From contig NZ_JAJSOO010000001.1 of the NCBI RefSeq assembly GCF_029428875.1, forward strand, positions 3,410,001-3,474,000: DNA of 64,000 nt, given 5' to 3'. Numbering within the stretch: the first letter of the stretch is position 1; each line of letters starts with the position of its first letter. The notes beneath the pieces were generated by a model. That model worked only from the letters and a program-made list of their open reading frames with translations. It had not been told where the DNA came from and searched no databases. Below are positions 53,702 to 62,700 of the stretch, piece by piece. The position numbers and the translations under genes are program-made. Origin of the DNA: Streptomyces sp. JH34. Its GTDB lineage: Bacteria; Actinomycetota; Actinomycetes; Streptomycetales; Streptomycetaceae.

Positions 53702-54256
53702 TCACACCGGTGCGACCTGCGGTGATACCCGCGGAGTGGGCCACATGCCGACCCGCCCCGGCGTCCCCGCCGCATCCGTGCGGGACTGCGCCGCCGGCGA
53801 GGCCGAGGGCTGCTCCGGCGGCGGCGAGGGCTCCGGCTCGGGCGAGGCCGGGGGCTCCTCGGTGACCGGCGGAGGCGGCGGCTCCCCCGGGCCCGGGGCG
53901 CTGGGCTCCGGGGTCGGCAACGGGCCTCCGTGCGAGGGCGCGGGGGAGCCGGGGCCGGCGGGCACCGGCACGGCCTTCCCGGGCTCCGCCGACGGGGTGC
54001 GGCCCGAGGCCCTCGCGTCCGGCTTGCGCGAGGCCGCCCGGTCGGACTGCGCCTCGGCACGGCCACCACCGGAGCCGGACCGGCCGGTGCCGGACACGGT
54101 GCCCCCGTCGGGCAGGGCGGACGCGCCCTTCCGGTCCGCGGAACGCGAGGGGGTCGGCTTCCCAACGTCGTCGCCGACGCTCACACAGCCTGTGGACGCG
54201 GCGATCGTCAGCGCGGTGACGGCTGCCCAGCGGACGCGGGGGGACAACTGGCGCAC
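53702..54256 (-). CDS. Proline-rich lipoprotein
   Basis: 184 residues from GTG 54256, with GGAGGTG 7 bases upstream. Signal peptide 'RVRWAAVTALTIAASTGC' with the lipid-bearing Cys in STGC. The mature part is nearly all Pro, Ser, Gly, Glu and Ala ('PSAPGPGEPPPPPVTEEPPA'), disordered and possibly spanning the wall. No globular domain seen. Function unknown. Confidence 0.7.
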   Translation of the reverse strand: MRQLSPRVRWAAVTALTIAASTGCVSVGDDVGKPTPSRSADRKGASALPDGGTVSGTGRSGSGGGRAEAQSDRAASRKPDARASGRTPSAEPGKAVPVPAGPGSPAPSHGGPLPTPEPSAPGPGEPPPPPVTEEPPASPEPEPSPPPEQPSASPAAQSRTDAAGTPGRVGMWPTPRVSPQVAPV

Positions 54257-54391
54257 GGGATGGCACCTCCGGGGAGGAGAGGGACGGCGGGTACGGGAGA
54301 GCGATGTGTCCAACTCCCCCGCCCCCACCGGGGACACGCCCGGACACAACACCCGCACACGGAGCGGCCGGCCGGCCGCTCCGCGGGAGGC

Positions 54392-54760
54392 TCAGAAGCC
54401 CCCCGCCAGCTCCGCCCCCAGGAACACCGCCCCGAGCCCCACCAGCAGGGACGCCAGCAGATTCGCCCCGGCGAGGAAACCCCGGCCCGCCTCGGCCAGG
54501 CGCAGGGTCTCGTACGAGAACGTCGAGTACGTCGTCAGCGCCCCGCACAGGCCCGTCCCCAGCAACGCGTACACGGGAGTGGACACCGTGGCGCCGGTCA
54601 GCACACCGAGCAGCAGACTGCCCGCCGCGTTCACCGTGAACGTCCCCCACGGGAACACGTACGGCAGCCCGGAACCGTGCCGCGCCTGCACCGCACGGTC
54701 CGTCAGATAGCGCAGCGGCGCCCCGACGGCACCCCCGAGGGCGACCAGCAGCCAGGTCAC
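54392..54760 (-). CDS. crcB: Fluoride channel CrcB (second copy)
   Basis: 122 residues from GTG 54760, four transmembrane helices. Signature residues: 'GGAVGAPLRYLTDR', 'PWGTFTVNAAGSLLLGVL' and 'GLCGALTTYSTFSYE' with the Thr/Phe track for fluoride. Forms a dual-topology or hetero-dimer channel exporting fluoride. The start overlaps the stop of the other crcB gene (GTGA). Last gene of a three-gene operon. Confidence 0.92.
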   Translation of the reverse strand: MTWLLVALGGAVGAPLRYLTDRAVQARHGSGLPYVFPWGTFTVNAAGSLLLGVLTGATVSTPVYALLGTGLCGALTTYSTFSYETLRLAEAGRGFLAGANLLASLLVGLGAVFLGAELAGGF

Positions 54761-55254
54761 GACGGCCTCCCCCGCCCGTCCACCAGCACCCGGGTGAGCA
54801 CGGTCGCGCCCGAGACCGCGCCGAGCGCCGCCACGGCCGTCCCCGCCGCGTATCCCATGGCCGTCGCCACTTCCTGACGGGCCAGCAGCTTCGACACGTC
54901 GGCGGCGTACGTCGAGAACGTGGTGAACCCGCCGAGCACCCCGACACCCCAGAACGGCCGCACCAGCGGACGCGCGACGACGCCCCGCTCCGCGACCAGC
55001 ACCATCAGCACCCCGATCAGGGCGCAGCCCGACACGTTGACGGCGAAGACCGTCCAGGGGAAGCCGCCCTCGGCCGTCGGCCAGGCGAGCGAGGCCGCGT
55101 ACCGCGCGGTCGCCCCCAGGGCACCGCCGGCGGCGATGACGGCCAGGACCCGCCACCGGCCGGGCCCCTCGGTCTCGGCGCGCTGCGCGGGTACGGAGAG
55201 GTCGACGTCCGGGTCGACGGACGGCCTGCGGGGCGGCGGATCCTGGGTGCTCAC
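54757..55254 (-). CDS. crcB: Fluoride channel CrcB (first copy)
   Basis: 165 residues from GTG 55254. A Pro/Asp-rich cytoplasmic head of about 35 residues is followed by four transmembrane helices with 'GGALGATARYAASLAW', 'PWTVFAVNVSGCALIGVL' and 'GVLGGFTTFSTYAAD'. Paired with the adjacent copy, as in many Gram-positives where the two likely form a heterodimer. Overlaps both neighbours by GTGA. No crcB fluoride riboswitch was recognised upstream. Confidence 0.92.
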   Translation of the reverse strand: MSTQDPPPRRPSVDPDVDLSVPAQRAETEGPGRWRVLAVIAAGGALGATARYAASLAWPTAEGGFPWTVFAVNVSGCALIGVLMVLVAERGVVARPLVRPFWGVGVLGGFTTFSTYAADVSKLLARQEVATAMGYAAGTAVAALGAVSGATVLTRVLVDGRGRPS

Positions 55255-55604
55255 CCGTACCCCAGCTCGTGCAGCCGCTCGTCGTCGATGCCGAAGTGGT
55301 GGGCGATCTCGTGGACCACGGTGATCTCGGTCTCGGCGACCACGTCCTCGCGGGTCTCGCACATCCGCAGAGTCGGCCCCCGGTAGATCGTGATCCGGTC
55401 CGGCAGGACCCCGGCGTACCACTCGCCGCGCTCGGTGAGCGGCGTCCCCTCGTAGAGGCCGAGGAGCTCCCGGTCCTCCGGGTCCTCGGGCTCCTCCTCC
55501 ACGAACACCGCGACGTTGTCCATCAGCCGCATCAGCTCCGGCGGGACCCGGTCAAGAGCCAGGCTCACCAGCTCTTCGAACTCCTCGCGCGTCATCTCCA
55601 GCAC
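55251..55604 (-). CDS. Zincin-like metallopeptidase family protein
   Basis: 117 residues from GTG 55604 (ATG 55595 is less likely because it has no spaced ribosome site). 'EITVVHEIAHHFGIDDERLH' contains HExxH with the downstream Asp ligand of the small minimal-gluzincin family (former DUF1025). No signal peptide, so cytosolic. Protease activity has been shown for few relatives; target unknown. First gene of the operon with the two crcB genes, overlapping the next by GTGA. Confidence 0.85.
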   Translation of the reverse strand: MLEMTREEFEELVSLALDRVPPELMRLMDNVAVFVEEEPEDPEDRELLGLYEGTPLTERGEWYAGVLPDRITIYRGPTLRMCETREDVVAETEITVVHEIAHHFGIDDERLHELGYG

Positions 55605-55728
55605 ACCGCCATTGTCACGTACGCCGGTCCGGAGGGGGCGGGCCGCACCCGCCCCGGGACCCACCCGCCCGGCCCATGCCTTCACGCCGCCCCGCATGTC
55701 CGCCGCCCGAACGGGGCATACGCGCCCA

Positions 55729-57258
55729 ATGGCACGCCCGTTCCACGCCGCAGCCGTCCGTGTCCGCCGCCTCTCCCGCTCGCGCGCCGCCGCCCCCGCC
55801 GGCGGCCTCGTCCCCGCCGCGCACCCCTGGAAACGCGCGCTCGGCCTGCTGGCCGTGGTCGTACTGGGCGCCTGGCTGGGGCTGCTGGTCGTCGGCAGTG
55901 TGCGTACGCCGGTGGGCCCCATGGACACCACCATGACCCTGCGGCCCTCGGTGAGCGGCGGCACCAAGATCAACGTGTCGCCGCTCGGCGCCCTGGAGCT
56001 GGACTCCCACCACGCCCCGGTCCGCCTGGACGTGGACGTCGACCAGCTGGACCCGGAACGCTCGCAGGCCCTGGTCAAACACCCCGAACGCCTCTCCGGT
56101 CTCCAGGACGAGGTCACCGACGACGTCGCCGCCGGCACCCGCGAGCTGGCCCTCCGCTCCTGCGTGGCCGTGGTCTCCGGTGCCACCGCCCTCGGACTCG
56201 TCGTCTACCGGCGCCCGCGCCGCGCCCTCGCCGCCGGAGGCCTCGCCCTGGCGCTGCTGGCCGCCTCGGGGGTCAGCGCGTACGCCACCTGGAACCCGAA
56301 GTCCGTCCTGGAGCCGAAGTTCTCCGGACTGCTGTCCAGCGCCCCGTCGGTCGTCGGCGACGCCCGCTCGATCGTCACCGAGTTCGACGTCTACCAGCAG
56401 GAACTCGCCCGTCTGGTCACCAACGTCACCAAGCTGTACGACGCCACGTCCACGCTGCCCGTGTACCAGCCGGACCCCGGGACCATCCGGGTCCTGCACG
56501 TCTCCGACATCCATCTCAACCCGGCCGCCTGGCACATCATCGCCTCGCTCGTCGAGCAGTACGAGATCGACGTGATCATCGACTCGGGCGACACGATGGA
56601 CCACGGCACCGCCGCCGAGAACGGCTTCCTGGACCCGGTCCGCGGCCTCGGCGCGCCCTACGTCTGGGTCAGGGGCAACCACGACTCGAAGCAGACCCAG
56701 GCCCATCTGCGGAAGACGAAGAACGCTCACGTCCTGGACGAGGGCGAAGCGGTGAGCGTGGCCGGGCTGCGGATCGCCGGCACCGGGGACCCCCAGTTCA
56801 CCCCGGACCGCTCGCGCCCGACCGGCGGCAAGGCGTCCGAGCAGCTCGCCGGCATGCGGCTCGCCTCGGCCCTGCGCGACCAGAAGCGGGCGGGCACCCC
56901 GGTGGACATCGCGGTGGCGCACGACCCGAACGCGGCGCGCGAGACGGACGGAACGGTTCCGCTGGTCCTGGCCGGCCATGTGCACCACCGGGTGAACGAA
57001 CTGCTGCCGTTCGGGACGCGACTGAAGGTCGAGGGCTCCACGGGCGGCGGCGGTCTGCGCGCCGTGCAGAACCAGAAGCCCGAGAAGGTGCGCGCGTCGG
57101 TGCTCTACCTGGACCGCCCCACCCGGCATCTGCAGGCCTGGGACGAGATCACCCTCGGCGGTCTCGGTCTCACGACCGCCGAGGTGAGCCGCCATCTCCC
57201 GGAGGAGAACCTGAAGAGTCCCTCCCCCTCCCCTAGCGTCCCGACGCCCTCCCCGTAG
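55729..57258 (+). CDS. Membrane-anchored calcineurin-like phosphoesterase
   Basis: 509 residues from ATG 55729 (ATG 55696 also possible). Transmembrane helix at about 40-62 ('ALGLLAVVVLGAWLGLLVVG'), an outside or linker domain, a second hydrophobic pair at about 145-185, then the phosphoesterase core with 'VLHVSDIHLNP' (DxH), 'IIDSGDTMDHG' (GD), 'VRGNHDS' (GNHD) and 'VLAGHVHHR' (GHxH). All dimetal ligands are present. Hydrolyses a phosphate ester near the membrane; substrate unknown. Divergent from the metallopeptidase operon. The tail is Pro/Ser-rich. Confidence 0.87.
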   Translation: MARPFHAAAVRVRRLSRSRAAAPAGGLVPAAHPWKRALGLLAVVVLGAWLGLLVVGSVRTPVGPMDTTMTLRPSVSGGTKINVSPLGALELDSHHAPVRLDVDVDQLDPERSQALVKHPERLSGLQDEVTDDVAAGTRELALRSCVAVVSGATALGLVVYRRPRRALAAGGLALALLAASGVSAYATWNPKSVLEPKFSGLLSSAPSVVGDARSIVTEFDVYQQELARLVTNVTKLYDATSTLPVYQPDPGTIRVLHVSDIHLNPAAWHIIASLVEQYEIDVIIDSGDTMDHGTAAENGFLDPVRGLGAPYVWVRGNHDSKQTQAHLRKTKNAHVLDEGEAVSVAGLRIAGTGDPQFTPDRSRPTGGKASEQLAGMRLASALRDQKRAGTPVDIAVAHDPNAARETDGTVPLVLAGHVHHRVNELLPFGTRLKVEGSTGGGGLRAVQNQKPEKVRASVLYLDRPTRHLQAWDEITLGGLGLTTAEVSRHLPEENLKSPSPSPSVPTPSP

Positions 57259-57268
57259 GACCTCTCGC

Positions 57269-57346
57269 TCGGATCAGGCCGGATCAGGGAGCGGGTCCCA
57301 CGCGGCGAGGCGCGGTGCCAGGGCACGCGAGCCCGGCCTGATCCGA
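57269..57346 (+). terminator. Long-loop inverted repeat after the phosphoesterase gene
   Basis: TCGGATCAGGCCGG (57269-57282) pairs perfectly with CCGGCCTGATCCGA (57333-57346) over 14 bp around a 50-nt G/C-rich interior. Ten bases past the stop; probably a terminator, although the loop is long. Confidence 0.5.
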
Positions 57347-57438
57347 ACGAGAAGCCAAACCGTTTTGGCGATACCTCCTCGCATCCCATATGCTTCTCAC
57401 GTCCCCGACGCGCTGGAAAGCGCGCAGGTGGGCCCTTA

Positions 57439-57511
57439 GCCCTCATCGTCTAGTGGCCCAGGACGCCGCCCTTTCAAGGCGGTAGCACGGGTTCGAATCC
57501 CGTTGGGGGCA
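57439..57511 (+). tRNA. tRNA-Glu (TTC)
   Basis: 73 nt, GCCCTCATCGTCTAGTGG at the 5' end, anticodon loop CTTTCAA (TTC), T-loop GTTCGAATC. One T-G wobble in the acceptor stem. First of a Glu-Asp-Phe cluster. Confidence 0.95.
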
Positions 57512-57550
57512 CGCTTTACCGTGTGCGAGACTTGTCTCGCACATTAGCTA

Positions 57551-57625
57551 GGTCCTGTGGAGCAGTTTGGAGTGCTCGCCACCCTGTCAAGGTGGAGGCC
57601 GCGGGTTCAAATCCCGTCAGGACCG
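57551..57625 (+). tRNA. tRNA-Asp (GTC), copy 1
   Basis: 75 nt, GGTCCTGTGGAGCAGTTTGG at the 5' end, anticodon loop CTGTCAA (GTC). The gene is identical to the copy at 63772-63846. Confidence 0.95.
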
Positions 57626-57647
57626 CTGCAGCCCGTACGAGCTGCGT

Positions 57648-57724
57648 GGCTGGGTAGCTCAGTTGGTACGAGCGATCGCCTGAAAAGCGATAGGTCGCCG
57701 GTTCGATCCCGGCCCCAGCCACCA
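57648..57724 (+). tRNA. tRNA-Phe (GAA)
   Basis: GGCTGGGTAGCTCAGTTGG at the 5' end, anticodon loop CTGAAAA (GAA). The terminal CCA appears to be encoded (57722-57724), unlike the other tRNAs in this window. Confidence 0.95.
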
Positions 57725-57727
57725 CCC

Positions 57728-57756
57728 GAAGGCCCCGTCCCGTGGACGGGGCCTTC
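57728..57756. terminator. Terminator after the tRNA cluster
   Basis: GAAGGCCCCGTCC (57728-57740), CGT, GGACGGGGCCTTC (57744-57756): perfect 13-bp stem between tRNA-Phe and the convergent gene ending at 57778. Likely serves both. Confidence 0.88.
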
Positions 57757-57777
57757 GTCGTGCCGCCCCTCTCCGGT

Positions 57778-58620
57778 TCAGCCCGTTCCCGTCCGGCCGT
57801 CACGGCGCCGCCGCAGCACGTGGACGGTCAGCCCGAGCAGTGCCGCGGCCACCACCGCCGTCAGCGCCGCCACGTCCGGCACCCGTGCACCGAGCCGCCG
57901 GGCCCACTGCTCGACGGCGAACGACTCGTCCACGTCCAGGAGTCCGGGCAGTGCGGTCGTCCCGTCGTACACGAGGAAGAGCGTCCCGAGCCCGATGAAG
58001 AGGAGGCCGGAGACCAGCGAGGTGCTGTGCGTCCCGAAGCGGCCGGCACGCAGCGGCCTGCCGCGGAGCCAGGGCCGGCGACCGAGGTCGAATCGGTCCC
58101 AGAGCAGGGCGAGCACGAACAGCGGAACGGCCATGCCCAGCGCGTAGACCGCGAGCAGCAGTCCGCCGTAGACGGGGCTGCCGCTGACCGCCGCCACCGT
58201 GAGGACGCTGCCGAGGATCGGGCCCGCGCAGAAGCCGGCCAGACCGTGGACCGCGCCCAGCGCGTAGACGGAGACGGCGGTCGTGGGCCGGATCCGGCCA
58301 CCGAGTGCGGCGATCCTCCGGCTGGCGAAGCCCAGCCCGGCGATCTGGGCGACCCCCAGCCCGATGATGAGCCAGCCCGCGCCGAGGACGAGCGCGTCAC
58401 GGTGCCCGTGGAACAGCCGTCCTGCGTACGAACCCGCGGCGCCGAGCGGGACGAGGGTGGTGGCGAGCCCCGCGTAGAAGACACCCGTGCGCGCCAGGAG
58501 CCGTGAGGCGGAGCCGACGGAGTACGCGAAGAAGGCCGGGAGCAGCAGGGCACTGCACGGGCTGACCAGGGCGAGCAGACCGCCGAGCAGGGCGGCGAAG
58601 TAGCCGATGTCGGGGGTCAC
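57778..58620 (-). CDS. CcdA/DsbD-like cytochrome c biogenesis membrane protein
   Basis: 280 residues from GTG 58620, about six transmembrane helices plus a C-terminal one. 'LGGLLALVSPCSALLLPAFF' and 'AVHGLAGFCAGPILGSVLTV' each carry one Cys, the redox pair that passes electrons from cytosolic thioredoxin across the membrane. Translationally coupled (GTGA) to the DsbA-like gene before it, so the pair probably reduces or recycles an extracytoplasmic thiol protein. Confidence 0.88.
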   Translation of the reverse strand: MTPDIGYFAALLGGLLALVSPCSALLLPAFFAYSVGSASRLLARTGVFYAGLATTLVPLGAAGSYAGRLFHGHRDALVLGAGWLIIGLGVAQIAGLGFASRRIAALGGRIRPTTAVSVYALGAVHGLAGFCAGPILGSVLTVAAVSGSPVYGGLLLAVYALGMAVPLFVLALLWDRFDLGRRPWLRGRPLRAGRFGTHSTSLVSGLLFIGLGTLFLVYDGTTALPGLLDVDESFAVEQWARRLGARVPDVAALTAVVAAALLGLTVHVLRRRRDGRTGTG

Positions 58621-59423
58621 TTCGCCGGGTCCCCGGCGCTGCCCACATTCGCTTCCTCCGCCGCCGCGGCCTCGACGGCCTGGGTGAAGACCGCCGTGGG
58701 CTGGGCTCCGGCCAGGGGGCGGCCGTTGATGAGGAAGGACGGGGTGGACGTGGCGCCGATCCGGTACGCCTCCTGCCGGTCGGCGCCGACCGCCTCGGTG
58801 GCCGCCGCGCTGCCGGCGTCGCGGGAGAAGCGGGCGAGGTCCTTCACGCCGGCCTGCCGGGCGAGGGCCCTGAGACGGTCCTTGCCGAAGCCCTTCGCCT
58901 TGGCGTCCTCGGCGTACGCGACCCGGTGGAAGGCCCAGAAACGCCCCTGCCGGCCGGCCGCCCAGGAGGCGCGGGCGGCGGCCTCGGAGGCGTCGCCGAA
59001 GATCGGGAAGTTGCGCCACTCGATGCGCAGGGTGCCGTCGTCGACGTACCTCTTGATCAGTTCGGGTTCGGTGTCCCGGGCGAACTTCCCGCAGTAGCCG
59101 CACTGGAAGTCGGCGTACTCGATGAGGACGACGGGGGCGTCGGTGCGGCCCCGCGCCTGCTCGTCGCCCGCGTCACGCCGGGCGAGTCCGGCCAGTTCCC
59201 GGTGGACGCCGGGGTCCGGCTCGGTGGCCGCGGCGGCCGGGGTGCGGGCGGCGGATCCGTCCGGGGCGGTCGCCCGGTAGGAGACGAAGCCGAGGAGTCC
59301 GGCGGCGAGAACGACGACGAGGCCGAAGAACACCGGCTTCTTCGAGAAGGCGCCCTTCTTCGGGGACGGCTTCCTCGCCGACGGCTTCTTCACCGTGGAC
59401 GAGGGGCGAGGGGGCGTGGGCAT
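58617..59423 (-). CDS. DsbA-like thiol-disulfide oxidoreductase, membrane-anchored
   Basis: 268 residues from ATG 59423, with GGAG 7 bases upstream. Basic head, one transmembrane helix at about 32-50 ('PVFFGLVVVLAAGLLGFVSY'), then a thioredoxin-fold domain with active site FQCGYCGKF (CGYC, about residues 107-110) and the cis-Pro loop 'GATSTPSFLINGRPL'. Acts outside the membrane in disulfide formation or exchange. Overlaps the CcdA-like gene. Confidence 0.9.
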   Translation of the reverse strand: MPTPPRPSSTVKKPSARKPSPKKGAFSKKPVFFGLVVVLAAGLLGFVSYRATAPDGSAARTPAAAATEPDPGVHRELAGLARRDAGDEQARGRTDAPVVLIEYADFQCGYCGKFARDTEPELIKRYVDDGTLRIEWRNFPIFGDASEAAARASWAAGRQGRFWAFHRVAYAEDAKAKGFGKDRLRALARQAGVKDLARFSRDAGSAAATEAVGADRQEAYRIGATSTPSFLINGRPLAGAQPTAVFTQAVEAAAAEEANVGSAGDPAK

Positions 59424-59707
59424 ACGGCGCTCCGTGCGGGTGGGGGGTGAGCGGGGTCTGGGGGGATCTCCACGGGGTGCGGGAGGCGCCCGCGCTCTTC
59501 GGCACCCGGCGGCGCGGGCACGTCCCGGAACACGGGCCGCCTTGCGCGGGGAAGGGTGATCCGTTGCCCGGAATGGTACGCGCTGTGATCGCTCACTCCC
59601 GTTCGGTGACCGATGTCCGCGGCGTCTCCCTCTGAAAGCGGTGCGACGCGGCCAGGACCGAAATGCGTTCGCCACTCCTCGCGCGCGGGTGAGATCCTGG
59701 GGTCCGT

Positions 59708-62700
59708 ATGTCTACTTCCTTCGCCGATCTCCAGTCCCTGCTCGGGCAGCTCCCGCTCCGCGACGCGCACAGGCTCGGCCGCCGTCTGGAGGGTGCCCGC
59801 CGCATCCGCAAGCCGGAGGCCCGCCAGTCCGTACTGGACGAGATCTCCGCCGAGGCCGGGAAGGCAGCCGAACGGCTCGCGGGGCGCGCCGCGCGGGTGC
59901 CCGCGCTGTCGTACCCGGAGCAGCTCCCGGTCAGCCAGAAGAAGGACGAGATCCTGGAGGCGATACGCGACCACCAGGTCGTGATCGTCGCCGGTGAGAC
60001 GGGCTCGGGCAAGACCACGCAGATCCCCAAGATCTGCATGGAGCTGGGACGTGGCGTCCGGGGCATGATCGGGCACACCCAGCCCCGTCGGATCGCGGCG
60101 CGCACGGTCGCCGAGCGTGTCGCGGACGAGCTGAAGACCCCGCTGGGCGAGGCGGTCGGCTGGAAGGTGCGCTTCACCGACCAGGTGAACCCGGACGCGA
60201 CCTTCGTGAAGCTGATGACGGACGGCATCCTGCTGGCCGAGATCCAGACGGACCGCGAGCTCCTCGCCTACGACACGATCATCATCGACGAGGCCCACGA
60301 GCGGTCGCTGAACATCGACTTCCTGATGGGCTATCTGGCCAGGCTGCTGCCCAAGCGGCCCGATCTGAAGGTCGTCATCACCTCGGCGACCATCGACCCG
60401 GAGCGCTTCGCCAAGCACTTCGGCGAGGCGCCGATCGTGGAGGTCAGCGGCAGGACCTATCCCGTGGAGGTGCGCTACCGGCCCCTCCTCGAGGAGGACA
60501 GCGAGGACTCGGACCGGGACCAGATCACCGCCATCTGCGACGCGGTGGACGAACTGGACCACGAGGGCCCCGGCGACGTCCTGGTCTTCCTCTCCGGCGA
60601 GCGGGAGATCCGCGACACCGCGGACGCGCTGAACAAGCGCCACCTCAGACACACCGAGGTGCTCCCCCTCTACGCCCGCCTGTCGCACGCCGAGCAGCAC
60701 CGTGTGTTCCAGCGCCACACCGGTCGCAGGATCGTCCTGGCGACGAACGTCGCGGAGACCTCGCTGACCGTCCCCGGCATCAAGTACGTGATCGACCCGG
60801 GCAACGCCCGCATCTCCCGCTACAGCCACCGCACCAAGGTCCAGAGGCTGCCGATCGAGCGGATCTCGCAGGCCAGCGCCAACCAGCGCAAGGGCCGCTG
60901 CGGCCGTACGTCGGACGGCATCTGCATCCGGCTGTACTCCGAGGACGACTTCCTGACCCGCCCGGAGTTCACCGATCCGGAGATCCTGCGGACCAACCTC
61001 GCCTCCGTCATCCTCCAGATGACCGCGGCCGGCCTCGGCGACATCGAGAAGTTCCCCTTCATCGACCCGCCGGACCACCGCAACATCCGTGACGGCGTGC
61101 AGTTGCTCCAGGAGCTCGGCGCGCTGGAGGCGGCGGAGAAGTCCCCCGAGGAGGGGAAGCGGGGACAGCGGCTGACCCCGCTCGGCCGCAAGCTCTCCCA
61201 GCTGCCCGTGGACCCGCGGCTGGCCCGCATGGTCCTCGAGGCCGACAAGAACGGCTGTGCCCGCGAGGTCATGGTCATCGCGGCGGCGCTCTCCATCCAG
61301 GACCCGCGCGAGCGCCCCTCGGAGAAGCAGACCCAGGCCGACCAGAACCACGCCCGCTTCAAGGACGAGACGTCGGACTTCCTGGCGTTCCTGAACCTCT
61401 GGAACTACATCCGCGAGCAGCAGAAGGAGCGCGGCTCCTCCAGCTTCCGCCGGATGTGCAAACAGGAGTACCTCAACTTCCTGCGGATCCGCGAGTGGCA
61501 GGACATCTACGCGCAGCTGCGTACGGTCGCCAAGCAGATGGGCATCACCGTCGAGGAGCCCAAGGCTGACGCCGGCATCCCGGAACAGGCGGTGCACACC
61601 TCGCTGCTGGCCGGCCTCCTGTCGCACATCGGGCTGAAGGACACCGAGAAGAACGAGTACCTGGGTGCCCGCAGCGCCAAGTTCGCGATCTTCCCGGGTT
61701 CCGCGCTGTTCAAGAAGCAGCCCCGGTTCGTGATGTCGGCCGAGCTGGTCGAGACGTCCCGGCTGTGGGCGCGCGTCAACGCGAAGGTCGAGCCGGAGTG
61801 GATCGAGCCGCTCGCCCAGCACCTGCTGAAGCGCACCTACAGCGAGCCGCACTGGGAGAAGGACCAGGCCGCGGTCATGGCGTACGAGCGGGTCACGCTC
61901 TACGGGGTACCGATCGTCGCCCAGCGCAAGATCAATTTCGGCCGCATCGACCAGGAGGCGTCACGCGATCTGTTCATCCGCAACGCGCTGGTCGAGGGGG
62001 ACTGGCGCACGCACCACCAGTTCTTCCACGACAACCGCAAGCTGCTGGGCGAGGTCGAGGAGCTGGAGCACCGGGCCCGGCGCCGCGACATCCTCGTGGA
62101 CGACGAGACGCTCTTCGACTTCTACGACCGGCGGATCCCGGAGCACATCGTCTCGGGGGCGCACTTCGACTCCTGGTGGAAGCACAAGCGCCACGACGAG
62201 CCGGACGCGCTCGACTTCGAGCGCTCGATGCTCATCAACGAGAAGGCGGGGGCCGTCACCAAGGACGACTACCCCGACTCCTGGCGGCAGGGGAAGCTCA
62301 AATTCCGGGTGACCTACCAGTTCGAGCCGGGCGCCGACGCCGACGGTGTGACCGTCCACGTCCCGCTCCAGGTCCTCAACCAGGTCACCTCCGAGGGTTT
62401 CGACTGGCAGATCCCGGGCCTGCGGGACCAGGTCGTCACCGAGCTCATCCGCTCGCTGCCCAAGCCGATCCGCCGGCACTACGTCCCGGCCCCGGACTAC
62501 GCGACGAAGTTCCTGGACCGTGCGGTCCCCCTGCAGGAGCCGCTTCCGCTGACGCTCGCCCGTGAGCTCCAGCGGATGGTCGGCGTCCCGGTCACGGCGG
62601 ACGACTTCGACCTGTCACGCGTCCCGGACCACCTGAAGGTCACCTTCCGGATCACCGACGAGCGGCGCCGGAAGGTCGCCGAGGACAAGGACCTGGAGGC

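Noticed and set aside
59390..61852. Minus-strand frame antisense to hrpA
   Set aside because: No domain resemblance; hrpA motifs on the plus strand are unmistakable.
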